Shown here in pieces: positions 24,801 through 32,124 of a DNA stretch of 64,000 nt (position 1 is the first letter of the stretch; each line of letters starts with the position of its first letter). A model generated the notes under the pieces. That model was given only the letters and a program-made list of their open reading frames with translations. It was not told the origin of the DNA and did not search any database. This DNA is from Thermodesulfobacteriota bacterium (GTDB lineage: Bacteria; Desulfobacterota; Desulfobacteria; Desulfobacterales; JAUWMJ01). The position numbers and the translations under genes were made by a program. The stretch is from assembly GCA_034189135.1 (NCBI GenBank), contig JAXHVO010000065.1, positions 45,194 through 109,193 of the forward strand. Reading direction: 5' to 3'.

Positions 24801-25400
24801 TTACAGGTGCTTAAAGCTGTAATAGAATTTCAGGACTTTATCTACATAATTCTGGGTTTCTTTGAATGGAGGTATCGTTTTGTAAAGGTCAACAACAGAA
24901 GGACCTGCATTGTAAGCTGCAAGAGACAGTGACAACTCTCCGTTGAAGCGTTTAAGAAGCTTTTTGAAATATCGTGCGCCTCCCATTATATTTTCCAGCG
25001 GGTCAAATGGATCTGCTATTTGAAGAGCTTTGAGATTTTTTGGCATAATCTGCATAAGCCCCAAAGCGCCTTTTTTTGAAACAGCCCGTGGATTAAAGTC
25101 TGATTCGGCTTTAATGATTGCTTTAAGCAGCGGAAAAGAAACGCCGTGTTGCTGTGAAGCTTTGGTGATATATCGGTCATATTTTTCAGATGAATATGAC
25201 GCTGAGGCTTTTTTCAATCTTTCCCGGATATATACCCGATAATCGCCGTCAGAGGATGTGGGAACGTTGGTAAAGTGTGCCACCCCCTCTTTGTCTATGT
25301 ACATATAGATATCCGCACATAGCGGCAACACAGTCATAAATAAAAAGCAAAATACAAAGAAAATACTGGTACAAATCAGCTTAATGTTTTTTATCCCCAC
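24801..25400 (-). CDS. Lytic transglycosylase (SLT domain) with DUF4124-like N-terminus
   Basis: A 199-residue exported protein. The signal peptide (SIFFVFCFLFMTVLPLCA) is followed by a DUF4124-like stretch (IYMYIDKEGVAHFTNVPT) and an SLT catalytic domain with the Glu in IIKAESDFNPRAVSKKGALG, LMQIMP and SLAAYNAGPSVVD. It cleaves glycan strands of peptidoglycan. The start is a GTG at 25400. It is not clearly in an operon; the 239 bases downstream (24562-24800) show no feature. Confidence 0.92.
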   Translation of the reverse strand: MGIKNIKLICTSIFFVFCFLFMTVLPLCADIYMYIDKEGVAHFTNVPTSSDGDYRVYIRERLKKASASYSSEKYDRYITKASQQHGVSFPLLKAIIKAESDFNPRAVSKKGALGLMQIMPKNLKALQIADPFDPLENIMGGARYFKKLLKRFNGELSLSLAAYNAGPSVVDLYKTIPPFKETQNYVDKVLKFYYSFKHL

Positions 25401-25457
25401 TTGATCATTTCCCGGTTTCCATTCATTGCCATAAAAGAAAAGGCTTCACCCAATGTT

Positions 25458-25563
25458 GAAATTAGAAATTTGGCCTTCATATGCTTATCACTGATTTACA
25501 GGGAAATTTCACCGAGATTAAAAATTACCATTCAGTGTCTTTCGGTGAAATTCCATGGTACGT
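25458..25563 (-). repeat. Dispersed CCACGGAG palindromic repeat, inverted copy
   Basis: The reverse complement reads TTTCACCGAAAGACACTGAA, TGGTAATTTTTAATCTCGGT, GAAATTTCCCTGTAAAT and then ATATGAAGGCCAAAT, almost identical to 26417-26525. Together the two copies form an inverted pair of about 105 bases around the DUF2062 gene. The remaining bases to 25783 are AT-rich and show nothing else. Confidence 0.75.
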
Positions 25564-25783
25564 TTTTTCTGAAAAATTGAAGCTCAGTTTAGCCCAATTA
25601 CGGCATAAAAGCAAGTAAAAACATACATTTTTTAATGTAATCTTAACAACTTCGGTTTAATTTTTTCTTATTTTAATGGCTGTTACATCAAAAAATTTAA
25701 AAAAAAATAAACATCTTATTTTATTTTTGAAATAATTCTGATAGGGTGTGAATTCTTTCACATTTTCGATTAATAAAAGCCCT

Positions 25784-26386
25784 ATGTACAAAAATGAAAA
25801 TAGAAATCAAATAATTAGCAATAATAAAGTATTAATCGCTTTAAAGAAGGGTTATCGGAGATTTTTAAAAATCAGAGGTCATCCCAATGAAATCGCCTTG
25901 GGTTTAGCCTTGGGACTTTTTGTGGGAATGACCCCCTCCATGGGTTTCCATACGGCAATTGCGGTTTTTTTAGCGGCTCTTTTCAAATGGAATAAGATAT
26001 CGGCCGCCGTAGGCGTGTGGGTAACAAACCCGCTAACCGCACCTATTATTTACGGCGTCAACTACTTTATAGGGGCAAAACTGATTGGATTGCCGAAAGC
26101 CTATTTGCTCTCAGAGGCTCATGGCTTTACCAGAATTTATAAGATAATGCTCAAAGCCCCGGAGATTTTTTGGGCATTGATCATCGGTGGTATTGTGCTG
26201 GGGCTGCCTTTGGCTGTTGCAGGTTACTATTTTTCCTATTCGGTGGTTCAGAAATATCAAGACGATATTAAACAAAGGCTGGCAAGATCGAAAGAGAAGT
26301 TGGCTCAAAAGAAAGAGATGAGAATTAGAAAAAAGATGGAGAAAGATGCAGCGGTCATCGACTTTAAAATGAATGAAAAAAAATAG
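25784..26386 (+). CDS. DUF2062 integral membrane protein
   Basis: A 200-residue protein with the DUF2062 core: KIRGHPNEIALGLALGLFVG, MTPSMGFHTAIAV, WNKISAAVGVWVTNPLTAPI, and a second membrane pair near IFWALIIGGIVLGLPLAVAG. The C-terminus is a long charged tail rich in Lys and Glu. The function is unknown; relatives are often next to glycosyltransferases, but not here. The ATG at 25784 is preferred; a GTG at 25748 is possible and neither has a clear ribosome-binding site. It is bracketed by an inverted repeat pair. Confidence 0.82.
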   Translation: MYKNENRNQIISNNKVLIALKKGYRRFLKIRGHPNEIALGLALGLFVGMTPSMGFHTAIAVFLAALFKWNKISAAVGVWVTNPLTAPIIYGVNYFIGAKLIGLPKAYLLSEAHGFTRIYKIMLKAPEIFWALIIGGIVLGLPLAVAGYYFSYSVVQKYQDDIKQRLARSKEKLAQKKEMRIRKKMEKDAAVIDFKMNEKK

Positions 26387-26416
26387 TTGTAGGCGTTCAC
26401 GGCTTGAAAGCTGAAA

Positions 26417-26525
26417 TTAAAAAAAATTACCACGGAGTTTCACCGAAAGACACTGAATGGTAATTTTTAATCTCGGTGAAATTTCCCTGTAAATTTGTGG
26501 TAAAAAATATGAAGGCCAAATCGCT
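26417..26525 (+). repeat. Dispersed CCACGGAG palindromic repeat, copy downstream of DUF2062
   Basis: TTACCACGGAGTTTCACCGA, AAGACACTGAATGG, TAATTTTTAATCTCGGTGAA, TTTCCCTGTAAATTTGTGGT then AAAAAATATGAAGGCCAAAT. The outer arms (TTACCAC / GTGGTAA) pair, and inner blocks CACCGA / TCGGTG pair. It is the best-preserved copy together with 25458-25563. Confidence 0.75.
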
Positions 26526-26613
26526 GTTTTCTAATTTAATGATTCCTTAACTGGTTACCAATATTTTTTTTGCTACTGGAATCTGTTGGCGGGAGCAAGG
26601 TTTTCTGAAATTT

Positions 26614-27249
26614 ATGAAAATCACCATCATTTATGACAACACAGCCTGGGATAAAAGCCTTGAGGCGGACTGGGGATTTTCCTGCCTTGTAGAGGCTTGG
26701 GGAAAAAGCATACTGTTTGACACGGGGGCAAAAGGAAATATTCTGCTTGGCAATATGGATAAACTGGGCATTGATCCAGGCAAAGTGGACGAAATTTTTA
26801 TCTCCCACTCACATTGGGACCATGTGGGAGGGCTATCCGACTTTCTAAGAAAAAATCCTGTTAAAGTCTATATTCCAGCTTCTTGTCCCAACCCCGGTTT
26901 TACCGACCAATGGATCAGGATAAAAGATTCCTTGCGGATTCACCAAAATATTTTTTCCACAGGTGAGCTTAAAGGTATAGAGCAGTCTCTGGTGGTTAAA
27001 CAAAATGGCCACACTGTCGTCATTGCCGGGTGTTCTCATCCTGGCGTTGGTGAAATCCTAAGGGCAGCCTCACGACATGGTAAAGTCAACGCGCTTATAG
27101 GTGGGCTGCACGGCTTTGACGAGTTTGATTTAATCGACCATATGGAAACGATATGCCCGGTACACTGTACACAGTACATTCAAAAAATCAAGGCGCTATA
27201 CCCGGAAAAATATATGGAAGGAGGGGCCGGGAAAGTTATTAATTTATAA
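26614..27249 (+). CDS. Metallo-beta-lactamase-fold hydrolase
   Basis: A 211-residue MBL-fold protein with the dinuclear metal motif SHSHWDHVGG, a second site in IAGCSHPGVGE and a final GGLHGF histidine. This pattern fits the subgroup annotated as 7,8-dihydropterin-6-methyl-4-(beta-D-ribofuranosyl)aminobenzene-5'-phosphate synthase-like, known from archaea and anaerobes, though that activity is not shown for bacterial members. It is followed on the same strand, after a repeat, by the roadblock gene. The ATG at 26614 has only a weak AAGG upstream. Confidence 0.85.
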   Translation: MKITIIYDNTAWDKSLEADWGFSCLVEAWGKSILFDTGAKGNILLGNMDKLGIDPGKVDEIFISHSHWDHVGGLSDFLRKNPVKVYIPASCPNPGFTDQWIRIKDSLRIHQNIFSTGELKGIEQSLVVKQNGHTVVIAGCSHPGVGEILRAASRHGKVNALIGGLHGFDEFDLIDHMETICPVHCTQYIQKIKALYPEKYMEGGAGKVINL

Positions 27250-27293
27250 GTTCTTATCCGTCACTGATCACCCGGAGAACATAAATAATATTT

Positions 27294-27349
27294 TGTTTTA
27301 TTAACTGGTTATCTTTGTGAGCTCATTGTCCTCAGTGGTAAGTTCGATT
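27294..27349 (+). repeat. Partial dispersed repeat, right half
   Basis: TTTTATTAACTGGTTATCTT, TGTGAGCTCATTGTCCTCAG and TGGTAAGTTCGATTT align with 12879-12934 at about 75% by eye. The left half is missing. Confidence 0.45.
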
Positions 27350-27395
27350 TTTTAAGTTCATCAATATTACAAGTCTTAAACAAAGGAAGAAAATC

Positions 27396-27791
27396 ATGAT
27401 ATACGCCTTTGAACAGGAGCAACTTGATAAGACCGAAGATATCCTGGAGAAAAACCTGATCGAAAACGGTGTTAAAAGCGCTATAGTGCTTGATTTGGCA
27501 GGACATATTATTGCCAGCTGTAAAAGCAAGGGGTGCACCCATGATATATATTCACTTGCAGCTCTGGCGGCAGGTAATTTTGGCGCGGTGAGTGCAATGG
27601 CACAGATCGTTGGAGAAGAAGAATTTTCATTGCTTTTTCACAAAGGAGAGGATGAAAATTTGCATTTCAGTAAAATAAGTGAAGAGTTACTGCTGATCAC
27701 CACCTTCGGAAATGATGTATCGTTGGGTTTCCTTCGTATGAAAATCAGTGAATCTCTTAATACAATACGGGATATTTTTAGCGAATCCTAA
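27396..27791 (+). CDS. Roadblock/LC7-domain protein
   Basis: A 131-residue protein made of one roadblock/LC7 domain (NGVKSAIVLDLAGHIIASC, AALAAGNFGAVSAMAQIVGE, LLLITTFGNDVSLGFLRMKI). In bacteria such proteins act as partners or regulators of small Ras-like GTPases (MglA) or as dimeric scaffolds. No GTPase gene is in the window. AAAGGAAGAAAATC precedes the ATG. It converges on mltA. Confidence 0.85.
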   Translation: MIYAFEQEQLDKTEDILEKNLIENGVKSAIVLDLAGHIIASCKSKGCTHDIYSLAALAAGNFGAVSAMAQIVGEEEFSLLFHKGEDENLHFSKISEELLLITTFGNDVSLGFLRMKISESLNTIRDIFSES

Positions 27792-27838
27792 GCGAGCATA
27801 TTTATATGAATGACTATAAAGGTGCGAAGCTTGATTAA

Positions 27839-29044
27839 TTACATTGTACCCTGTTTTAAAACAAGAAAAAACAATTTCCCCGGATGCTGCATATGACCGG
27901 CAGCAATTTGGGCATACTTCCCATTTCCCCAGAATAAATCCGCCCTCCCCGGACCCCGTATCGCCCCACCGGTGTCCTGACTCGAAACAAACCGGGAAAA
28001 ATCAGTCCAGGCCTGAATTTTACTATCGGCATTTATCAGCGGTTTTTTTGTTTCCACAAAGGCAAGAGAAGGAAGAGAAAATACCCGCCTGTCCAAGGCA
28101 ATTGATCTTCCCGGCGTCAATTTGACATTCAGGCAACCCAGAGGGCTATCTTCTTCAATCTTAAAAAATACATAGCTGGGATTGAAATTTAATACATCCT
28201 CGATTTCTTCAGGATGATTATTTAAATACTCACGGATTTTTTGCATGGACATTTCCGATTGGGGTATTTTATCCGAATCAATTAATAATTTGCCGATGCT
28301 GCGATAGGGGTGACCATTGGTCGCATGATAATGAACATTAATCGTATCGCCGGTATCAAGGTGAATCCTGCCTGATCCCTGGATTTGCAGGAAAAAGAGA
28401 TCGACCGGGTCTTTTAACCAGGCCAGTGGTAGAGATTTTCCTTCAAGCACATTTATTTGTGATATTTCCCTTCGATCATAATAAGGAACGACCGTTTTAT
28501 TGGTAAGTCGACCGGCAATGTTTTCACCCTTATACTTTTCCGAAAATGGACTCAGATCAATTTTAATAAGATCGTCGGGAGTGGTGAGCACGGGTATGTT
28601 ATATTCCGCATTCCGCTTTAAGCGGCCCTGTAAAAAAGGTTCGTAATACCCTGTAAACAGGACTTCTCTCCGACCGTTACGCCCTGCGGACTGATAAACC
28701 AGATAGTTGGATTTGATAAAATATTGCAGATCTTTTTGCGATGGTTTTGTTTGTATAAAGCTCAGGAAATATTCAAAGGATCTGATCATATGCGAGGCGG
28801 TAAAAAAATCGTCTCCGTATTTAAAAGGTCTGTCTGAAGGGATTTTTTTCAGATATTCAATGCTCTTAAGGATACTATGCTCCAGTCCGTCATACAACAT
28901 ATCATCGCTGAACCCGGGATGGGATGATGGAGAAAGCCGGATTAGCGGGTACGTCTTTTTAATGGCACATCCTGTGAAAAAGAGGGAAAGCAGGGCAAAG
29001 ATAAAAATGACGGGAATAATATTACGTAAAGATGAGTGATTCAT
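27839..29044 (-). CDS. mltA: Membrane-bound lytic transglycosylase A
   Basis: A 401-residue lipoprotein (lipobox FTGC, C26) of the MltA family, which cleaves glycan strands to 1,6-anhydro products at the outer membrane. MltA motifs include LFTGYYEPFLQGRL, DLFFLQIQGSGRIHL, PSYVFFKIEEDSPLG and a 3D domain with the catalytic Asp in SQDTGGAIRGPGRADLFWG. Length and domain order are typical. It lies downstream of moaC on the same strand (69-base gap). Confidence 0.93.
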   Translation of the reverse strand: MNHSSLRNIIPVIFIFALLSLFFTGCAIKKTYPLIRLSPSSHPGFSDDMLYDGLEHSILKSIEYLKKIPSDRPFKYGDDFFTASHMIRSFEYFLSFIQTKPSQKDLQYFIKSNYLVYQSAGRNGRREVLFTGYYEPFLQGRLKRNAEYNIPVLTTPDDLIKIDLSPFSEKYKGENIAGRLTNKTVVPYYDRREISQINVLEGKSLPLAWLKDPVDLFFLQIQGSGRIHLDTGDTINVHYHATNGHPYRSIGKLLIDSDKIPQSEMSMQKIREYLNNHPEEIEDVLNFNPSYVFFKIEEDSPLGCLNVKLTPGRSIALDRRVFSLPSLAFVETKKPLINADSKIQAWTDFSRFVSSQDTGGAIRGPGRADLFWGNGKYAQIAAGHMQHPGKLFFLVLKQGTM

Positions 29045-29113
29045 AATCTGAATGTTGGGGCACTAAAGAAGACAGCTTCTACGAGACTTTGGGAAAAGAA
29101 CTGACTAACACAT

Positions 29114-29596
29114 TTATCGTTCAAACCTCCCGCTTTTTCCACCTGATTTCTTAAGCAGACAAATGTCTGAAATAGTCATTCCCCGGTCATACGATTTGCA
29201 CATGTCATATACCGTAAGAGCCGCAATTGATACAGCTGTCAAGGCTTCCATTTCAACACCCGTTTGGCTGAAAATTCTAACAGCCGATTCGATCCTGAAA
29301 GAACACGCATCGTTATGCGGATAAAAATCAACGGAAATATGGGTGATGTTTAACGGATGACACATGGGAATAAGATCCGAAGTTTTTTTCGCTGCCATTA
29401 CCCCCGCAATTCTTGCAGCTTCAAGGACATTACCTTTTTTTACTTTCTGATTGAGTATCATTTCAAATGTTTCCTGATTCATGGAAATGACACCCTGAGC
29501 CACAGCGATGCGTTCAGAGGGCTTTTTATCGGTGACATCCACCATGCGGACATGTCCTTTATTGTCTATATGGGTAAACGAAGGCTTGGTATCCAT
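29114..29596 (-). CDS. moaC: Cyclic pyranopterin monophosphate synthase MoaC
   Basis: A 160-residue MoaC, which forms cPMP in molybdenum cofactor synthesis. Signatures are FTHIDNKGHVRMVDVTDK, RIAGVMAAKKTSDLIPMCHP, LNITHISVDF, GVEMEALTAVSIAALTVYDM and CKSYDRGMTISDI. Length is normal. The other moa genes are not in this window. It starts about 107 bases after darB ends, on the same strand. The nearest ribosome-binding-like GGAG is rather far from the ATG, but an upstream stop limits other choices. Confidence 0.95.
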   Translation of the reverse strand: MDTKPSFTHIDNKGHVRMVDVTDKKPSERIAVAQGVISMNQETFEMILNQKVKKGNVLEAARIAGVMAAKKTSDLIPMCHPLNITHISVDFYPHNDACSFRIESAVRIFSQTGVEMEALTAVSIAALTVYDMCKSYDRGMTISDICLLKKSGGKSGRFER

Positions 29597-29702
29597 ACAA
29601 ATTTCAATCCATCTCCTGTCTTCTCTCTGGTCACCGATAGAACCTGCATGGGTGAGAGGAGAACAGCTTGGAGGCCATAAGTGGTGTTTTCCAAAAATCT
29701 CA

Positions 29703-30848
29703 CTATATGGCAGTAAGCATCATGTAGCAGTGGGAAAAACGTCCGCTTTCCGGAATAAAGCAAAGCAGTTTCTGGCCTTTTTTTAACTTGCCGGAATGGA
29801 AGAGCTCTTCCATTATGATATAGATGGAGGCACTTCCCGTGTTTCCTTTTTGGGTAAGATTGGTAAACCATCTTTCATACGGGATCTCAAAATTGATATT
29901 TTTCATACCGTTGTAAAATTTATCCCGGAAATACCCCGAAGAATAATGAGGAAGGAACCAGTCGATCTGTTCAGGTTTAATTTTACGTTTCTTTACCACG
30001 CTTGCCAGAGCTTTATCCATTGCTGTTTTAACTATTTCCTGAGCAAGCAGTTTTGTATCCTGCTTTATTAAAAATTTGTATGGCTCAGCCACAGGATCGA
30101 TTGATTCCGTTTCTCTCCAGCCGGTCATGGTTCCGTCTTCATTTTTCACACCACCCGCATACATGCAGGTTTCCAGCTGCCCCGCGTACGAAATATTTTC
30201 TATCCAGTCTATTTTTAATGAAATACAATCTTGGTTTTTTTCCCCTGAGAGAAATACTGCACCCGCGCCATCTGAAAGCATCCATCTTAAAAATTCCGCA
30301 TCAAATGCACGTACCGGTTTTTCTTCAAGGTCGTCGCTGGGAGCTATATCGGCAGCAAAAAATTTTGCTCTTGAGTAGGATGAAGCCAGATCTGAACCGA
30401 CCGCCACTGCATTTTTTGTACTACCTGTCGCTACATTCATAAAGGCATATTTTAGTGCCGTCATGCCACAAATACATATGCCCGAAGTGGTTACTGCGTC
30501 ACAGGGGGGCAATCCAAGTTCACCTAACACCATAAGCGCATGGCCGGGGAATAAAAGATCGGGAGTCGTCGTTCCGCAGCTCAAACATTCAATATCATCT
30601 ATGGAAAAATTTTGATAAGGATTGAGTTTGCGAACCGCCTCCGCAGCAAGCTGGGCATTTGTGTGTGTCAGTTTCCCTGTTGTTCGATCAATGGCATAGT
30701 GGCGGGTTTCAATCTTATTATTTCTAAGCATGATCCTTTTTGTTCTCGAAGGGATATCGTTTATCCTGCCAAGCACGTCCTCAATCTCATCGTTATTTAC
30801 GGGGCTATGGGGTAAAAATGCAGTTATATCATTAATATAAACGTTCAT
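29703..30848 (-). CDS. darB: DarB-like ketosynthase (dialkylresorcinol biosynthesis)
   Basis: A 381-residue thiolase-fold ketosynthase like DarB, which condenses two beta-ketoacyl units into a dialkylresorcinol precursor. Recognised parts are RTKRIMLRNNKIETRHYAID, LSCGTTTPDLLFPGHA, a His in WFLPHYSSGYF and an Asn in TQKGNTGSAS. The nucleophile region reads TSGICICGMTALK: cysteines C125 and C127 flank the position where the C-x-G pattern would place the nucleophile, so the active residue is uncertain. It follows darA (95-base gap) on the same strand. AAGGATTGAGTA precedes the ATG. Confidence 0.8.
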   Translation of the reverse strand: MNVYINDITAFLPHSPVNNDEIEDVLGRINDIPSRTKRIMLRNNKIETRHYAIDRTTGKLTHTNAQLAAEAVRKLNPYQNFSIDDIECLSCGTTTPDLLFPGHALMVLGELGLPPCDAVTTSGICICGMTALKYAFMNVATGSTKNAVAVGSDLASSYSRAKFFAADIAPSDDLEEKPVRAFDAEFLRWMLSDGAGAVFLSGEKNQDCISLKIDWIENISYAGQLETCMYAGGVKNEDGTMTGWRETESIDPVAEPYKFLIKQDTKLLAQEIVKTAMDKALASVVKKRKIKPEQIDWFLPHYSSGYFRDKFYNGMKNINFEIPYERWFTNLTQKGNTGSASIYIIMEELFHSGKLKKGQKLLCFIPESGRFSHCYMMLTAI

Positions 30849-30943
30849 TACTCAATCCTTATTATAAAACCAGATGAATTTGGCTGCTTACCAATGCATC
30901 ACCATTAATCTTGCCTGATAATTTATTACCTTGTCTTTCATTG

Positions 30944-31867
30944 TCAATGTTTTAATGAGTTTTGAGAAAAATATTCAACCGCCTCTTTTATTTTTTTTCT
31001 GTTGACGATACGGGCTACAAAGGAAACAAGGGTTGCCAGAGGAGCAATTAAAAAAATGGCAACTATCAGATAATAAAGAAAAAGGCGAACCCTGAAGCTC
31101 CTGTTCGGGTCACCCGGGCCCCCTTTTTGTCGAATAAAATTTGACCAGATGTTAAATATTTTCAAAATTCTTTTTTCAAAGATAATATAAGAAGGAAGCA
31201 CGCATATGGCTCCATGTTTGTTTAATACCGCCTGGTCTATGTCTATTTTATCTTTTGCTAGTCCTTTTAGCAGGATATGACCGAACCGTTTTGCATCTTT
31301 AATGTCCGTATCCGATACACCAGGACGGGGAAGAATTTTTAAGCAGCGATCTTTTTTCCCGGTGAACATCCAATAGGCTATGGTCGCAATGCCGACCAGG
31401 TTTTTGGCCTTATCCATTAAAACGATATTTCCGGCAATGTTGCCCCCCATATCATATATCCGGGTTTTCACTTTTTCCTGTGCCAGCAGCCACATATTGC
31501 GGCATCCAATCACGGTAACCACGGGTCGGTTCTTTATGACTTTTTGAGCCTCGGGGGATTGCAGAAAAGCGGTTACGGGTATGGAAGGGGACATATACCA
31601 GACTGTATATGCCAGAACAATGAGATCAAAATTATCATCTGCATTAAAGTTAAAAGGTTCAAGTTCGCAGGGAATTTCTTGGAATGATTCGGGGAAAACA
31701 TCACAAAACTGCTGACTGGTCCAGGGAAAGGGAAATTTTTTTTTCGGTTTTAGCTCCTCAAAAACCAATGATACATCCTGACTCTTCTCCAGAGGCGACA
31801 GGATAGATTTTACAATTTCAGTTAATTGACCAGTCTGAGAAAAATATACAACTAGAACTTTCTTCAT
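30944..31867 (-). CDS. darA: DarA-like dialkylresorcinol-condensing/aromatising protein
   Basis: A 307-residue protein with a flavodoxin-like N-terminus (VLVVYFSQTGQLTEIVKSIL), FPFPWTSQQFCDVFPESF, YTVWYMSPSIPVTAFL, IGCRNMWLLAQEKVK, and a C-terminal membrane segment (LFLYYLIVAIFLIAPLATLV). This pattern matches DarA proteins found next to DarB in flexirubin and dialkylresorcinol clusters of Bacteroidetes and some Proteobacteria. With DarB it should yield 2,5-dialkylresorcinols; the chain source is unknown. AAAGGTAACAG precedes the ATG. No darC-type ACP is adjacent. Confidence 0.8.
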   Translation of the reverse strand: MKKVLVVYFSQTGQLTEIVKSILSPLEKSQDVSLVFEELKPKKKFPFPWTSQQFCDVFPESFQEIPCELEPFNFNADDNFDLIVLAYTVWYMSPSIPVTAFLQSPEAQKVIKNRPVVTVIGCRNMWLLAQEKVKTRIYDMGGNIAGNIVLMDKAKNLVGIATIAYWMFTGKKDRCLKILPRPGVSDTDIKDAKRFGHILLKGLAKDKIDIDQAVLNKHGAICVLPSYIIFEKRILKIFNIWSNFIRQKGGPGDPNRSFRVRLFLYYLIVAIFLIAPLATLVSFVARIVNRKKIKEAVEYFSQNSLKH

Positions 31868-32124
31868 CTGTTACCTTTGTTACCTTTCAATGATTTTTCT
31901 GGTGCAGGACAATTTACAATTAAAATATCCATAAAATCGTAGTCAGATACAATCTGACCAAACCGAAATAATAACCACATATAATAATAAAAATCAATAA
32001 AAAAGAATGATTCTATCTCTTGATACAGAAATTTGGCAGGAATATTGGTAATCATCGCCTCAGGCTGAAAAGAGGATTTTTAATTGATAGTCTTAAAACC
32101 ATTTGTATTTTAGGAGCTTAATAA

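Noticed and set aside
31864..32055. Open frame of 63 codons overlapping darA by 4 bases on the minus strand
   Set aside because: The ATGA overlap is tempting, but the sequence is AT-rich, aromatic and without any domain or ACP serine motif, and the GAGG before its ATG is too close. It is probably chance.
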